From the NCBI RefSeq assembly GCF_014235845.1, contig NZ_JACJUQ010000010.1, positions 62,001 through 126,000 on the forward strand: 64,000 nt of DNA, in the 5' to 3' direction. Shown piece after piece: positions 46,874 to 57,379 of this stretch. The notes beneath the pieces are model-generated. The model saw nothing but the letters and a program-made list of their open reading frames with translations, was not told the origin of the DNA and did no database searches. Both the position numbers and the translations under genes were made by a program. The stretch comes from Pontivivens nitratireducens. GTDB lineage: Bacteria; Pseudomonadota; Alphaproteobacteria; Rhodobacterales; Rhodobacteraceae. Position 1 is the stretch's first letter; each line of letters begins with the position of its first letter.

Positions 46874-49800
46874 TTATTTTTTTGCCAGCCGTGCCAGATC
46901 GCGGGCAATCGCGAACGAGCCGTTGATGCGCGTTGCCTCGTCCGGCCAGTTGCGAGCGACGACGACCTTGTTGTCCTTGATCTTGGCCCGGCCGTTCTGA
47001 TCCTGAATGAACTGGATCAACCCCTCGGGTCTGGCGTAGCGGTTTTCATGGAACTGCACGGTCGCGCCCTTGGGGCCGCTGTCGAGCCGGCCGATATTGG
47101 CCTTGCGGCACATCGCCTTGATCCGCACGACCTTCAGCAAGGTGTCCACCTCGGGCGGCAGCGTGCCGAAACGGTCGATCAGTTCGGCGGCGAAACCTTC
47201 CAGTTCCACCTTGCGATCCAGCGACGACAGGCGGCGGTAAAGGCCGAGCCGTACATCGAGGTCGGGCACGTAAGCCTCGGGGATCAGCACGGGCACGCCC
47301 AGATTGATCTGAGGCGACCACTGGCCGTCGGGGGTCAGCCCCTCCCCCTTGCCGGAGCGCAGCTTGTTGATCGCCTCCTCCAGCATGTCCTGGTACAGAG
47401 CGTAGCCGACTTCCCTGATCTGCCCCGACTGTTCCTCACCCAGCAGGTTGCCCGCTCCGCGAATGTCCAGATCCTGTGAGGCCAGCGCGAAACCCGCCCC
47501 CAGACTGTCGAGTGACCCGAGCACACGCAGGCGCTTTTGCGCGGCGGGGGTCAGCTTCTTGCGCTTCTTGGTGGTCAGGTATGCGTAGGCACGGATTTTC
47601 GAGCGCCCGACGCGGCCCCGGATCTGGTAGAGTTGCGATAGGCCGAACATATCGGCCCGGTGCACGATCAACGTGTTCGCCGCCGGGATGTCGATGCCGG
47701 ATTCCACAATGGTCGTGGCCAGCAGCACGTCGTATTGCCCGTCGTAAAACGCATTCATCCGGTCATCCAGATCGCCCGCGGCAAGCTGCCCGTGCGCGGT
47801 GATGAAGGATACCTCCGGCACCTCCTCACGCAGGAAATCTTCGATCTCCTTCAGATCAGTGACGCGGGGCACCACGTAGAACGCCTGCCCGCCGCGATAT
47901 TTCTCACGCAGCAACGCCTCGCGCACGGTCAGCGCGTCGAAGTCGGAGATATAGGTGCGGATCGCCAGACGATCGACCGGCGGCGTGCCGATGATGCTCA
48001 GCTCACGCACCCCCGACAGGCTGAGCTGCAAGGTGCGCGGGATCGGCGTGGCGGTCATGGTCAGGACGTGAATGTCGGAGCGCAGTTCCTTGAGCCGTTC
48101 CTTGTGCTGCACGCCGAAATGCTGCTCCTCATCAATGATCAGCAGGCCCAGATTGGCGAACTTCATGTTCTTGGCCAGCACGGCATGTGTGCCGACGACA
48201 ATCTCGATCTCATTCCGGGCCAGACCGTCGCGCGTCGCGGCCATCTCCTTGGTTGAGACGAAGCGCGACATCTGGCGAACCTTGACCGGCAGGCCGCGAA
48301 ACCGCTCGGCAAATGCCTTGTAGTGCTGGCGGGCAAGCAGGGTCGTCGGCGCGATCACCGCGACCTGCGTGCCGGACATGGCGGCGACAAAAGCGGCGCG
48401 CAGCGCGACCTCCGTCTTGCCGAAGCCGACATCGCCGCAGATCAAACGGTCCATCGGCTTGCCCGAGGACATATCGTCCAGCACGTCGTCGATGGCGGAC
48501 AGCTGATCGTCGGTTTCCTGATAGGGGAAGCGGGCGCAAAACTCGTCCCACAACCCATCCGGCGGCGTAAGGACCGGCGCGGTGCGCAGCGCGCGTTCGG
48601 CGGCCACAGCGATCAGGCGTTCGGCGGCGAGCTTGATCCGCTCCTTCAACCGGGCCTTCTTGGCCTGCCATGCGCCGCCGCCCAGCTTGTCGAGCAGGCC
48701 TTCCTCATGGCCAAATCTGGTCAGCAGCTCGATATTTTCGACAGGTAGATACAGGCGCGCGTTGTCGGCATATTCCAGCGCCAAGCATTCGTGCGGCGCG
48801 CCGGTGACGGTGATCGTCTCCAACCCGTGATAGCGGCCCACGCCGTGTTCGACATGCACCACCAGATCGCCGGGGGTCAGGGATGTCGCCTCGGTCAGGA
48901 AATTCTCGGCCCGCCGCTTGCGCCTGCCCCGGCGGACCAAACGGTCGCCCAGCACGTCCTGCTCGGCTATGACGGTCAGGTCCGGTGCCTCGAACCCGGA
49001 ATCCAGCCCCCAGACGGCCAGGCTCAGGCTGCCCTTGCCGCCCGCATCGGTCAGCCGGTCGATAAAGGTGGCGTCCCCGATCCCGGAATCGGCCAGCAGC
49101 GTGCCCATCCGCTCACGCGCGCCGACGGAATAGGACGCGATGACCACGCCCGAGGATTTGCGCCGCTCGGCCACATGCTTGGCCAAGGCGCCGAACAGGC
49201 TGAGGTTTTCGGCCTGACGCTCCGGCGCGAAGCTGCGCCCGGTGCGCGCGCCCGCGTCGATGACGCCGGGGCCGGAGGGGGTGGGATTGGGGGAGAATTT
49301 GCGCACCGCGCGCGCATGCATCGCCGCGTCCCAGTCGGCATCGTCCAGGTACAGCGCCTTGGGCGGCAGGGGCTTGTAGGCGGCATCACGCCGGCCCTTC
49401 TTCTCCCCCAACACCTCGCGTCGGGCGCGGTAATGATCCTCGATGGTGTCCCAGCGCGCGCTGCGGGCGGCATCGACCTGATCGTCCAGCGTGACGGGTG
49501 CATCGGGCAGATAGTCGAACAGGGTCTGCATCGTCTCATGAAACAGCGGCGCCCAATGTTCATAGCCCTGATGCTTTCGCCCGGCGCTGACGCTTTCATA
49601 GAGCGCATCCTCCGGCCCAGGCTGGCCGAATGTCTCACGATAGCTCTTGCGGAACCGCTCAATTGCAGGCGTGTCGAGGACAACCTCGGACACCGGCGCA
49701 AGCTCGATCCGGTCGATCGTTTCCGTCGTGCGCTGGGTGTCAGCGCGGAACCGGCGCACGGAATCGAGCACGTCCCCGAACAGATCCAGCCGCACCGGCC

Positions 49801-50326
49801 CCATCGGACCCGGCGGATAGATGTCGATCAGGCCGCCGCGAATGGCGTAGTCTCCCGGCTCCGTCACCGTAGAGGCTTGCGAAAAGCCCATGCGCACCAG
49901 CCAGGCGCGCAGCTTCGCCTCATCCAGTCGCGATCCGGTCGTCGCGGTGAACGAGGCATCCGCGACCAGCGAACGTGCGGGCACCCGCTGCGTTGCGGCA
50001 TTCAGCGTGGTTACGATAATGGCAGGTCGGGTGAACCCGTCCGCCAGCGTGGCCAGCGTCGCCATACGCCTGGCCGAGATCTCGGCAGCCGGTGAGATCC
50101 GGTCGTAAGGCAGGCAATCCCATGCCGGAAAGCCAAGCACCGGCACATTGGGTGCGACGAATTTCAGTGAGGCCTGCACCGCCGCCATACGCACATCGTC
50201 GCGCGCGACATGGATGAGGGGGCCACCCTCGCGTCGCACGTAATCCGCGATCAGCCGCGCGTCGTGGCCCTCGGGGGCGCCACCGACCAGCACGGCCCCG
50301 CTCTTGAGGGGTCCGCCATCCTTCAT
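46874..50326 (-). CDS. mfd: Transcription-repair coupling factor Mfd
   Basis: An 1150-residue DNA translocase that removes RNA polymerase stalled at lesions and recruits UvrA. It has an N-terminal UvrB-like module (about 1-350), an RNA-polymerase-interacting CarD-like domain ([20 protein letters not shown]) and a RecG-like translocase with Walker [21 protein letters not shown] and [20 protein letters not shown], followed by the TRCF domain. I start at [16 protein letters not shown] (50326); the frame runs 12 codons further. Length is normal. It is followed by the small membrane gene 84 bases on. Confidence 0.96.
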   Translation of the reverse strand: MKDGGPLKSGAVLVGGAPEGHDARLIADYVRREGGPLIHVARDDVRMAAVQASLKFVAPNVPVLGFPAWDCLPYDRISPAAEISARRMATLATLADGFTRPAIIVTTLNAATQRVPARSLVADASFTATTGSRLDEAKLRAWLVRMGFSQASTVTEPGDYAIRGGLIDIYPPGPMGPVRLDLFGDVLDSVRRFRADTQRTTETIDRIELAPVSEVVLDTPAIERFRKSYRETFGQPGPEDALYESVSAGRKHQGYEHWAPLFHETMQTLFDYLPDAPVTLDDQVDAARSARWDTIEDHYRARREVLGEKKGRRDAAYKPLPPKALYLDDADWDAAMHARAVRKFSPNPTPSGPGVIDAGARTGRSFAPERQAENLSLFGALAKHVAERRKSSGVVIASYSVGARERMGTLLADSGIGDATFIDRLTDAGGKGSLSLAVWGLDSGFEAPDLTVIAEQDVLGDRLVRRGRRKRRAENFLTEATSLTPGDLVVHVEHGVGRYHGLETITVTGAPHECLALEYADNARLYLPVENIELLTRFGHEEGLLDKLGGGAWQAKKARLKERIKLAAERLIAVAAERALRTAPVLTPPDGLWDEFCARFPYQETDDQLSAIDDVLDDMSSGKPMDRLICGDVGFGKTEVALRAAFVAAMSGTQVAVIAPTTLLARQHYKAFAERFRGLPVKVRQMSRFVSTKEMAATRDGLARNEIEIVVGTHAVLAKNMKFANLGLLIIDEEQHFGVQHKERLKELRSDIHVLTMTATPIPRTLQLSLSGVRELSIIGTPPVDRLAIRTYISDFDALTVREALLREKYRGGQAFYVVPRVTDLKEIEDFLREEVPEVSFITAHGQLAAGDLDDRMNAFYDGQYDVLLATTIVESGIDIPAANTLIVHRADMFGLSQLYQIRGRVGRSKIRAYAYLTTKKRKKLTPAAQKRLRVLGSLDSLGAGFALASQDLDIRGAGNLLGEEQSGQIREVGYALYQDMLEEAINKLRSGKGEGLTPDGQWSPQINLGVPVLIPEAYVPDLDVRLGLYRRLSSLDRKVELEGFAAELIDRFGTLPPEVDTLLKVVRIKAMCRKANIGRLDSGPKGATVQFHENRYARPEGLIQFIQDQNGRAKIKDNKVVVARNWPDEATRINGSFAIARDLARLAKK

Positions 50327-50371
50327 CACAGGCGAACTAGCCTGCGAACCGCAGTACTGCAAGAGGGCGGA

Positions 50372-50896
50372 TCACCACGGCACCAACTGCTGCGTCTGCA
50401 CCAGCGTGATCACCGCCAGCGTGGCGGCGAGGATCAGCGAGAACAGACCCGTCACCTGATTGAGAAACCGCCGCCAGACCAGGGCGCGGCGCAGATCGTA
50501 GCCGCGCAGCCCCGTCCGCTCGATCCGAAGTGCCAGCCGTATGTCCCCGAACTCCGCGATCATCATTGGTACGGCGAATGCGGTGATTCCGCGCACCATC
50601 TCGTTCTGCGTGACGACGCTGGCTGTGACCAGACCTGCCAGCAGGAACATCGCGATGCCCACGACCCACGGCCCACCATGCTGCATGAACATGGCAAAAC
50701 GGGCCGCCATGGCGTGCACGATTGCATCCAGGTCGTCCTCCCACCTGCCCCCGCGTTTTTCCGCCCGGACGACAGCATCGAACGGCGCGCCCAGCGTCCA
50801 GTGGGTCCGTGACGACCACGCAAGCGCAAGGAAGACCCAGTACCAGATCGAAAAGAACGTCGAGAAATCCAGAAATTCGCTGATGAGCGAGAGCAA
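50372..50896 (-). CDS. Integral membrane protein (174 aa) of unknown function
   Basis: A membrane protein with four hydrophobic segments: FFSIWYWVFLALAWSSRTHW (N-terminal), GPWVVGIAMFLLAGLVTASV, ITAFAVPMMIAEFGDIRLAL and FSLILAATLAVITLVQTQQL. A basic region (RAEKRGGRWEDDLDAIVHAM) connects the first two. The best start is TTG at 50896, 9 bases after AGGAAAG; the open frame continues upstream through the hemB leader on the other strand, which I discount. From memory, relatives are sometimes labelled component of the SufBCD complex; nothing in the sequence supports that. It is divergent from hemB and 45 bases from mfd. Confidence 0.72.
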   Translation of the reverse strand: MLSLISEFLDFSTFFSIWYWVFLALAWSSRTHWTLGAPFDAVVRAEKRGGRWEDDLDAIVHAMAARFAMFMQHGGPWVVGIAMFLLAGLVTASVVTQNEMVRGITAFAVPMMIAEFGDIRLALRIERTGLRGYDLRRALVWRRFLNQVTGLFSLILAATLAVITLVQTQQLVPW

Positions 50897-50996
50897 GAGG
50901 CAGTCTTTCCTGTCGGGGCCGGTGAAGCGTGGCCTTCGTGTGGGGAAACCGGAGCATAGCCCGCGCGCAGGTGACGACAAGCGGCTTTTCGCTTGA

Positions 50997-52052
<1,056 letters not shown>

Positions 52053-52059
52053 CTCCAGC

Positions 52060-52076
52060 GTAGGCTTTCCGCCTAC
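52060..52076. terminator. Short hairpin between convergent hemB and DUF2237 genes
   Basis: GTAGGC, TTTCC, GCCTAC: a 6-base stem 7 bases after hemB and overlapping the stop of the convergent gene. It has no T tract, so it is a weak candidate. Confidence 0.3.
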
Positions 52077-52447
52077 AGATCGACGGCGTGACGTTTGAGC
52101 GTCTCGAAATCGCAGACCGCTAGGGCCTTTTGATGCGTGGCTTGCAGCACGACCTTCGGGGCGCAGCCCTCATCCGCAGCCTGCGCCCAGCGTGAGGCGC
52201 ACAGGCACCACGCATCGCCCGCCTTCAATCCGGCGAAGCCGTATTCCGGGCGGTCCGTGCTGAGATCGTTGCCGACATATTTCGAAAAGGCCAGAAACTC
52301 ATCATCCATGATCGCGCAAACCGTGTGGGAGCCGGTATCCTCTGCGCAGGTGTCACAGGCCCCGTTGCGAAACCAGCCCGTGACGTGGTCACCCCCGCCA
52401 CACGCCAACAGCCGTTGGCCGAAGACGTTCAGGCTCTCATCCATCAA
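52073..52447 (-). CDS. DUF2237-family cysteine-containing protein
   Basis: A 124-residue protein of the DUF2237 family. The conserved core is [40 protein letters not shown] and [18 protein letters not shown], with seven to eight cysteines that suggest metal or cluster binding. The function is not known. Its start overlaps the stop of rpe by four bases, so it is co-translated with ribulose-phosphate epimerase. It opens MMDESLNV; either methionine could be first. Confidence 0.88.
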   Translation of the reverse strand: MMDESLNVFGQRLLACGGGDHVTGWFRNGACDTCAEDTGSHTVCAIMDDEFLAFSKYVGNDLSTDRPEYGFAGLKAGDAWCLCASRWAQAADEGCAPKVVLQATHQKALAVCDFETLKRHAVDL

Positions 52448-53145
52448 ACGAGAACTCCGGTCGCTTTTTCAGCGGCGTCGCGGATGGCGCGAATATTTTC
52501 GCCATAGGGGGCGGGGTTCGTGACCGAGCCGCCCTTGAACACGGCGGAGCCCGCGACGAGCACATCTGCCCCGGCCGCCGCCATCAACGGCGCGGTGTCG
52601 GGCGTCATGCCGCCGTCGATTTCGATATGAATGGGCCGGTCGCCGATCATGGCGCGCAATTGGCGGACCTTCTCGATCTGACTGTCGATGAAGCTCTGCC
52701 CACCGAAGCCGGGGTTCACGGTCATGACGCAAATCAGGTCGATCCGGTCGAGCACGTATTCCACGGCGCTGGCAGGCGTGGCGGGGTTCAGGGCCACACC
52801 GGCGCGGCACCCCAGATTGCGCACCATCTGCAGCGAGCGGTGCAAGTGGGGACCAGCCTCGGCATGAACGGTCAGAATGTCGGCTCCGGCCTTGGCAAAC
52901 CCCTCCAGATACGGATCGGCGGGGGCGATCATCAGATGCACATCCATAACGCCCGCGATATGCGGTCTGATCGCGGCGCAGGTGGCGGGGCCGAAAGTGA
53001 TGTTCGGCACGAAATGCCCGTCCATCACATCCACATGGACCCAGTCGGCCCCCTGCTTTTCCACCGCGGCGCACTCCGCCCCGAAATTGGCGAAGTCGGC
53101 GGCGAGGATCGACGGTGCAATCTTGATGGAACGGTCGAAAGTCAT
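52444..53145 (-). CDS. rpe: Ribulose-phosphate 3-epimerase
   Basis: A 233-residue TIM-barrel enzyme interconverting ribulose 5-phosphate and xylulose 5-phosphate in the pentose phosphate pathway (and the Calvin cycle where present). Motifs: [60 protein letters not shown] and [21 protein letters not shown] lies just upstream of the start. It is followed by the DUF2237 gene with a four-base overlap. Confidence 0.96.
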   Translation of the reverse strand: MTFDRSIKIAPSILAADFANFGAECAAVEKQGADWVHVDVMDGHFVPNITFGPATCAAIRPHIAGVMDVHLMIAPADPYLEGFAKAGADILTVHAEAGPHLHRSLQMVRNLGCRAGVALNPATPASAVEYVLDRIDLICVMTVNPGFGGQSFIDSQIEKVRQLRAMIGDRPIHIEIDGGMTPDTAPLMAAAGADVLVAGSAVFKGGSVTNPAPYGENIRAIRDAAEKATGVLV

Positions 53146-53218
53146 GAATATCCTCCTGCTGCCCCGTACCTAGCGAGCCGCCCGCCCCGGTTCAACGGTG
53201 CTTTTCGAACGCCCCGCG

Positions 53219-54097
53219 CTATTCGCCATCCATCCGGCGCAACCGGGTGATGAGGCTGGAGGTATCCCAGCGCCCGCCGCCCATGTTCTGAACGTCCTGA
53301 TAGAACTGATCGACCGTGGCCGTGACGGGAACGGAGGCACCGATATTGCGGGCCTCGTCCAGAACGATGCCCAGATCCTTTCGCATCCAGTCCACGGCGA
53401 AACCGAAATCGAAGGTGCCGTCCAGCATGGTGCCGCCCCGGTTTTCCATCTGCCAGCTGCCCGCCGCGCCCTTGGAGATCACATCGACGACCGCGTGACC
53501 GTTGAGGCCCGCCTTCTGTGCGAAGTTGATCCCCTCGCTCAATGCCTGCACCAACCCCGCGATGCAGATCTGGTTGACCATCTTGGTGATCTGACCCGCG
53601 CCGGCATCCCCCATCAGGCGGCACGATTTGGCGAAGGCCGCGATGATCGGTTCGGCGCGCTGATATGCAGCCTCCTCACCGCCGCACATCACCGTCAGCA
53701 CGCCGTTTTCGGCCCCGGCCTGACCGCCACTGACCGGCGCGTCGATAAAGTGAAACCCGGCCTCCCCAGCAGCCGCCGCGAGTTCGCGCGCCACATCGGC
53801 GGAGGCGGTCGTATGATCGACAAAGACCGCATCGGGCGACATCGTGCCAAAGGCGCCCTGCGGCCCCGTCGTGACGGATCGCAGATCGGCATCGTTGCCG
53901 ACACAGCAAAACACGAACTCCGCATCCTGCGCGGCCTGCGCCGGGGTTGGGGCGGATTGCCCGCCATGCTGCTGCACCCAAGCCTGCGCCTTTGTCGCTG
54001 TGCGGTTGTAGACGGTAACGTCATGCCCCGCCGCGCGCAGATGCCCCGCCATGGGATAGCCCATGACCCCCAATCCGATAAATGCGCAACGTGCCAT
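53219..54097 (-). CDS. 3-hydroxyisobutyrate dehydrogenase-family oxidoreductase
   Basis: A 292-residue beta-hydroxyacid dehydrogenase. The Rossmann motif CAFIGLGVMGYPMAGHLRAA is followed by YNRTATKAQAW. FIDAPVSGGQAGAENGVLTV is the substrate-binding signature, and the catalytic lysine is in GAGQITKMVNQICIAG. NRTATK after the second strand suggests preference for NADP. The substrate could be 3-hydroxyisobutyrate, tartronate semialdehyde or glyoxylate; context does not decide. It is divergent from a penicillin-acylase-family gene, with a 12-base palindrome (54116-54127) between them. Confidence 0.9.
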   Translation of the reverse strand: MARCAFIGLGVMGYPMAGHLRAAGHDVTVYNRTATKAQAWVQQHGGQSAPTPAQAAQDAEFVFCCVGNDADLRSVTTGPQGAFGTMSPDAVFVDHTTASADVARELAAAAGEAGFHFIDAPVSGGQAGAENGVLTVMCGGEEAAYQRAEPIIAAFAKSCRLMGDAGAGQITKMVNQICIAGLVQALSEGINFAQKAGLNGHAVVDVISKGAAGSWQMENRGGTMLDGTFDFGFAVDWMRKDLGIVLDEARNIGASVPVTATVDQFYQDVQNMGGGRWDTSSLITRLRRMDGE

Positions 54098-54115
54098 GGC
54101 TTATCCTCCCGATGA

Positions 54116-54127
54116 TGTGCGCGCACA
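54116..54127. promoter_or_regulatory. Palindrome TGTGCGCGCACA
   Basis: A 12-base perfect palindrome 19 bases upstream of the dehydrogenase start, in the gap between two divergent genes. A regulator site is possible; alternating GC palindromes also arise by chance in GC-rich DNA. Confidence 0.25.
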
Positions 54128-54211
54128 GGTTTCCGGCCCGCATTGAACCAAGTCAAGGCCGCTGCTACTGCTTTGGCCTGCAACTGCCCCCAACCGGAAC
54201 GGAGCATCCAC

Positions 54212-56674
54212 GTGGCGACACTCTTCAAATGGCTGGTCCGTGCCTTCGTCGGGCTGATCGTGCTGGGATTGCTGGTTCTGGCGCTGGTCTGGTATCTGGC
54301 CTCCGGATCGCTGCCGCAATACGACAACCGGGTCGAGGTGACGGGTCTGGGCAGCACAGTCGAGATCGTGCGCGATCACAACGCGGTTCCGCATATTTTC
54401 GCCGAAACGGATGAGGACGTGTATTTCGGTCTGGGCTATACCCACGCACAGGACCGCCTGTGGCAGATGACCGTCTTGCGACGCACCGCGCAAGGTCGGC
54501 TGAGCGAAATTTTCGGTGAGGCGACCTTCGACACCGACGTTCTGTTGCGCACATTGGACATATATGGCGTCGCCCGGCAGATGGTGGAGCATCAAAGCCC
54601 CGACACCCAGGCCGCGTTGCGTGCCTATTCCGCCGGAGTGAACGCGCGTCTGACGCAAGTGCGGGAGGAGGCTCTGGGCCGCGGCTCACCGGAATTCTTC
54701 CTGTTTTCGCGTGAAATCTCGCCCTGGACCCCGGCGGATTCGGTCGCGGTGAACCGCCTCATGGCGTTGCAGCTGTCCGGCCATGCGGTGTCGGAGGTGC
54801 GGCGCGCCGAATTGTCCCTGCTGTTGCCGCCGGACCGACTGCTGGACATCATGCCCGAGGCCCCGCGCCTGTCATCCCTCGCACAACCTGAATTCGCCGA
54901 TCTGTTTGACATGCAGCCCGCGAACACCCCCCTGCCCCTGCGACAAGCGTTGGACCCGGTGGCGGAGTTCGGCATGGCGGGTGCGTCGAACGCGTGGGCG
55001 GTGGATGCGAGCCGGTCGGCCTCTGACAGCAGCTTGCTGGCGAACGATCCGCATCTGGGGCTGAGCGCGCCCTCCATCTGGATGCTGGCCCGGCTGGAAT
55101 TCCCCGGCGGCGGGGCCATCGGCGGCACGATCCCCGGAATGCCGGGCATCATCGCCGGGCGCAATGAGAGCTTCGCCTGGGGACTGACCACGGCCTATAC
55201 CGACGATCAGGACCTGTATATCGAGAAGCTGAACCCCGACAATCCGGGCGAATACCTGACGCCCGACGGCTACGCTGCGCTGACCTCTCGCGAGGTTCTG
55301 ATCGGTGTGGGTGACGCGCCCGCGCGGACCGTCACCCTGCGCCGAACCCGTCATGGGCCGGTGCTGCCGGGGGATGCCTTCGGTGCGAACAGGATCACCC
55401 CGCCCGGCCATGTCGCGGCGCTGGCCTGGACAGCGCTGGACCCGACAGACCGCTCGATGGACACGCTGATCGAGATGCAACATGCGCGGAATATCGACGA
55501 GGGGCGTCGCGCCCTGCGCGGCATGATCGCGCCCAGCCAGAATTTCACCATGGCCGACGCAAACACCGTCGCGATGGTGGTCGGCGGACTTGCGCCGTTG
55601 CGACAGGACTCGCATCAGGGCATGGGGCGCATTCCGGTGCCCGGCTGGGTCGCGCAAAACGATTGGCAGGGCTACGTTACACGCGATCAGATGCCGGCCG
55701 ATATCGACCCGCGCTCAGGCCTCGTCCTCAACACCAACAACCGGACCACCAACCGGGCGTTTCCCTATCACCTCAGCCATGTGTGGGGCGACACCCAGCG
55801 CATACAGCGCGCGCGCAGGCTATTGGCGGAGCGGGAGTTTCATACCGTGGACAGCTTCGTCGAGGCGCAAACGGATATCGTCAGCCAGACCGCCCGCATC
55901 CTGCTGCCCCTGATCGGCCGCGATCTGTGGTGGACCGGCTCGCCGGTGGAGGATGACGCCCTCGCACCGCTGCGGCAGGTGGCGCTGGAACGTCTGGCAG
56001 AATGGAACGGTGAGATGAGCGAGCACGGCCCCGAGCCGCTGATCTACGCCGCCTGGGTGCGCAATCTGCAACGGCATCTGGTGCGAGACGAGCTTGGCGG
56101 CGCGATGGCCGACCGCATGACCCGGCTGCAACCGCTGTTTATCGAGCGGGTGTTCCGCGATGTGGACGGCGCGTCCGAGTGGTGCAACATCTCCACCTCC
56201 CAGGTGGAGGAGACCTGCGGCGACATGGCGGTCCGGGCATTGAACGATGCGCTGGCCGAATTGCGCGACACCTATGGCAACCGGGTTGAGGCCTGGCGCT
56301 GGGGCGACGCGCACCTGGCAATGCAGGAGCATGAAGTGCTGGGCCGCATTCCGGGCATCGCGCTGATCGCCTCCATCGTGCAACCGACGGGTGGCGGCGA
56401 CGATACGCTGATGCGGGGGCAGCTGTCAGGCGCGCAACCCAACCCATATGCGAACGTGCACGCATCCGGCCTGCGGTTCGTCGTGGATTTCGGAGACCCG
56501 GAAAACTCGCGCTACATCATCTCGACCGGTCAATCCGGTCATGTCCTGTCACGCCACTACGACGATCTGGCCGTACTGTGGCGACGCGGGGAATACATTC
56601 CGATGAGCCTGAGCGAGGATCGCGCCCGTGCCGATGCGATCGGAGTGACGAGGCTGGTGCCGCGCGGGCAGTAG
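54212..56674 (+). CDS. Penicillin acylase-family Ntn hydrolase
   Basis: An 820-residue precursor. It opens with one membrane segment (FVGLIVLGLLVLALVWYLAS), so it is anchored or exported. The alpha part (about 30-250) has HNAVPHIFAETDEDVYFGLG and YTHAQDRLWQM. The beta chain would begin at the catalytic serine S259 in GASNAWAVDASRS after self-cleavage, and continues with LANDPHLGLSAPSIWMLARL. Relatives cleave acyl-homoserine lactones, beta-lactams or other amides; the substrate is not clear. The start is GTG at 54212 with GGAG upstream. Confidence 0.9.
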   Translation: MATLFKWLVRAFVGLIVLGLLVLALVWYLASGSLPQYDNRVEVTGLGSTVEIVRDHNAVPHIFAETDEDVYFGLGYTHAQDRLWQMTVLRRTAQGRLSEIFGEATFDTDVLLRTLDIYGVARQMVEHQSPDTQAALRAYSAGVNARLTQVREEALGRGSPEFFLFSREISPWTPADSVAVNRLMALQLSGHAVSEVRRAELSLLLPPDRLLDIMPEAPRLSSLAQPEFADLFDMQPANTPLPLRQALDPVAEFGMAGASNAWAVDASRSASDSSLLANDPHLGLSAPSIWMLARLEFPGGGAIGGTIPGMPGIIAGRNESFAWGLTTAYTDDQDLYIEKLNPDNPGEYLTPDGYAALTSREVLIGVGDAPARTVTLRRTRHGPVLPGDAFGANRITPPGHVAALAWTALDPTDRSMDTLIEMQHARNIDEGRRALRGMIAPSQNFTMADANTVAMVVGGLAPLRQDSHQGMGRIPVPGWVAQNDWQGYVTRDQMPADIDPRSGLVLNTNNRTTNRAFPYHLSHVWGDTQRIQRARRLLAEREFHTVDSFVEAQTDIVSQTARILLPLIGRDLWWTGSPVEDDALAPLRQVALERLAEWNGEMSEHGPEPLIYAAWVRNLQRHLVRDELGGAMADRMTRLQPLFIERVFRDVDGASEWCNISTSQVEETCGDMAVRALNDALAELRDTYGNRVEAWRWGDAHLAMQEHEVLGRIPGIALIASIVQPTGGGDDTLMRGQLSGAQPNPYANVHASGLRFVVDFGDPENSRYIISTGQSGHVLSRHYDDLAVLWRRGEYIPMSLSEDRARADAIGVTRLVPRGQ

Positions 56675-56682
56675 CTTGGTCG

Positions 56683-56721
56683 TTCAAATATTCCCGCCGG
56701 AGGCATCGCCACCGGCGGGAA
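56683..56721 (-). repeat. Gene-end repeat element, copy B
   Basis: On the minus strand a perfect 10-base hairpin (TTCCCGCCGG, 11-base loop, CCGGCGGGAA) contains CTCCGGCGGG and continues as AATATTTGAA. The 21-base core at 56683-56703 matches copy A (43208-43228) at 20 positions. It begins 10 bases after the clpP-like stop in that gene's orientation and also lies just after the convergent acylase gene. Confidence 0.6.
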
Positions 56722-56731
56722 CGAGTTACCG

Positions 56732-57307
56732 TCAGTCCAGTTCGGATTGGGAGGAGATGACGGTGCCCAGAATACCGTATTCCGCCGCCTCGGACGTGGT
56801 CATCCAACGGTCACGGTCGATATCCTTCATCACCTGTTCGAAGCTCTGCCCCGTCGCGTCCGCGATCATGTGGGCCAGACGCTCGCGCATCCGCTCGATC
56901 TGCGCGGCCTGAATGGTGATGTCCGTCACCTGTCCGCCGACCCCGCCCGAGGGTTGGTGGATCAGGAAACGCGTATTGGGCAGGCAGAAGCGATCCTCCT
57001 TGTCCGCGGCCAGGAAAATCGTCGTGCCCGCGCTGGCCACCCAGCCGGTTCCGACGATCCGCACCTTCGGCTTCACGAAGCGGATCATGTCGTGGATGGT
57101 ATCGCCCGCCTCGACATGGCCGCCCTGGCTGTTGATGAACAGGGTGATCGGCTCGTCATTCTCCGCCGCCATGGCCAGCAATTGCGCGCTGACACGCATC
57201 GCCAGTTTCTGGTCGATCCCTTCGCAGATAATGATCTGACGGGATTTGAGGAGGCGTTCGTTCATTGGGTCAACGGTCGGTTTTTCGTCTTTGTTCTCTT
57301 CGCTCAT
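56732..57307 (-). CDS. ClpP-family serine protease subunit (divergent paralogue)
   Basis: A 191-residue ClpP-fold protein. The triad is intact: S92 in GTGWVASAGTTIFLA, H117 in FLIHQPSGG and D166 in DRDRWMTT. It departs from housekeeping ClpP in the strand-turn motif (INSQGG instead of INSPGG), in the serine loop (GWVASAG rather than GQAASMG) and at the N-terminus, which is charged (MSEENKDEKPTVDPMNERLL) and lacks the usual axial-loop sequence. No ClpX or ClpA gene is adjacent. It may be a second ClpP with its own partners. An AGGAGG-type site precedes the start. Confidence 0.86.
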   Translation of the reverse strand: MSEENKDEKPTVDPMNERLLKSRQIIICEGIDQKLAMRVSAQLLAMAAENDEPITLFINSQGGHVEAGDTIHDMIRFVKPKVRIVGTGWVASAGTTIFLAADKEDRFCLPNTRFLIHQPSGGVGGQVTDITIQAAQIERMRERLAHMIADATGQSFEQVMKDIDRDRWMTTSEAAEYGILGTVISSQSELD

Positions 57308-57379
57308 CGCGGCCTCCTGAAATGATGTGGCTCATAGGTGCGCAGCCCGGCCGGAATGGCAAGGGGCCGGGGGTGGATT

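Noticed and set aside
46861-46880. T-rich run at the end of mfd as a terminator
   Set aside because: On the mfd strand this is an A run encoding the final lysines and the stop; no GC stem precedes it.
50978-50995. Hairpin CAAGCG-GCTTTT-CGCTTG upstream of hemB
   Set aside because: A 6-base stem with no T tract in a divergent promoter region; too weak to assign a role.
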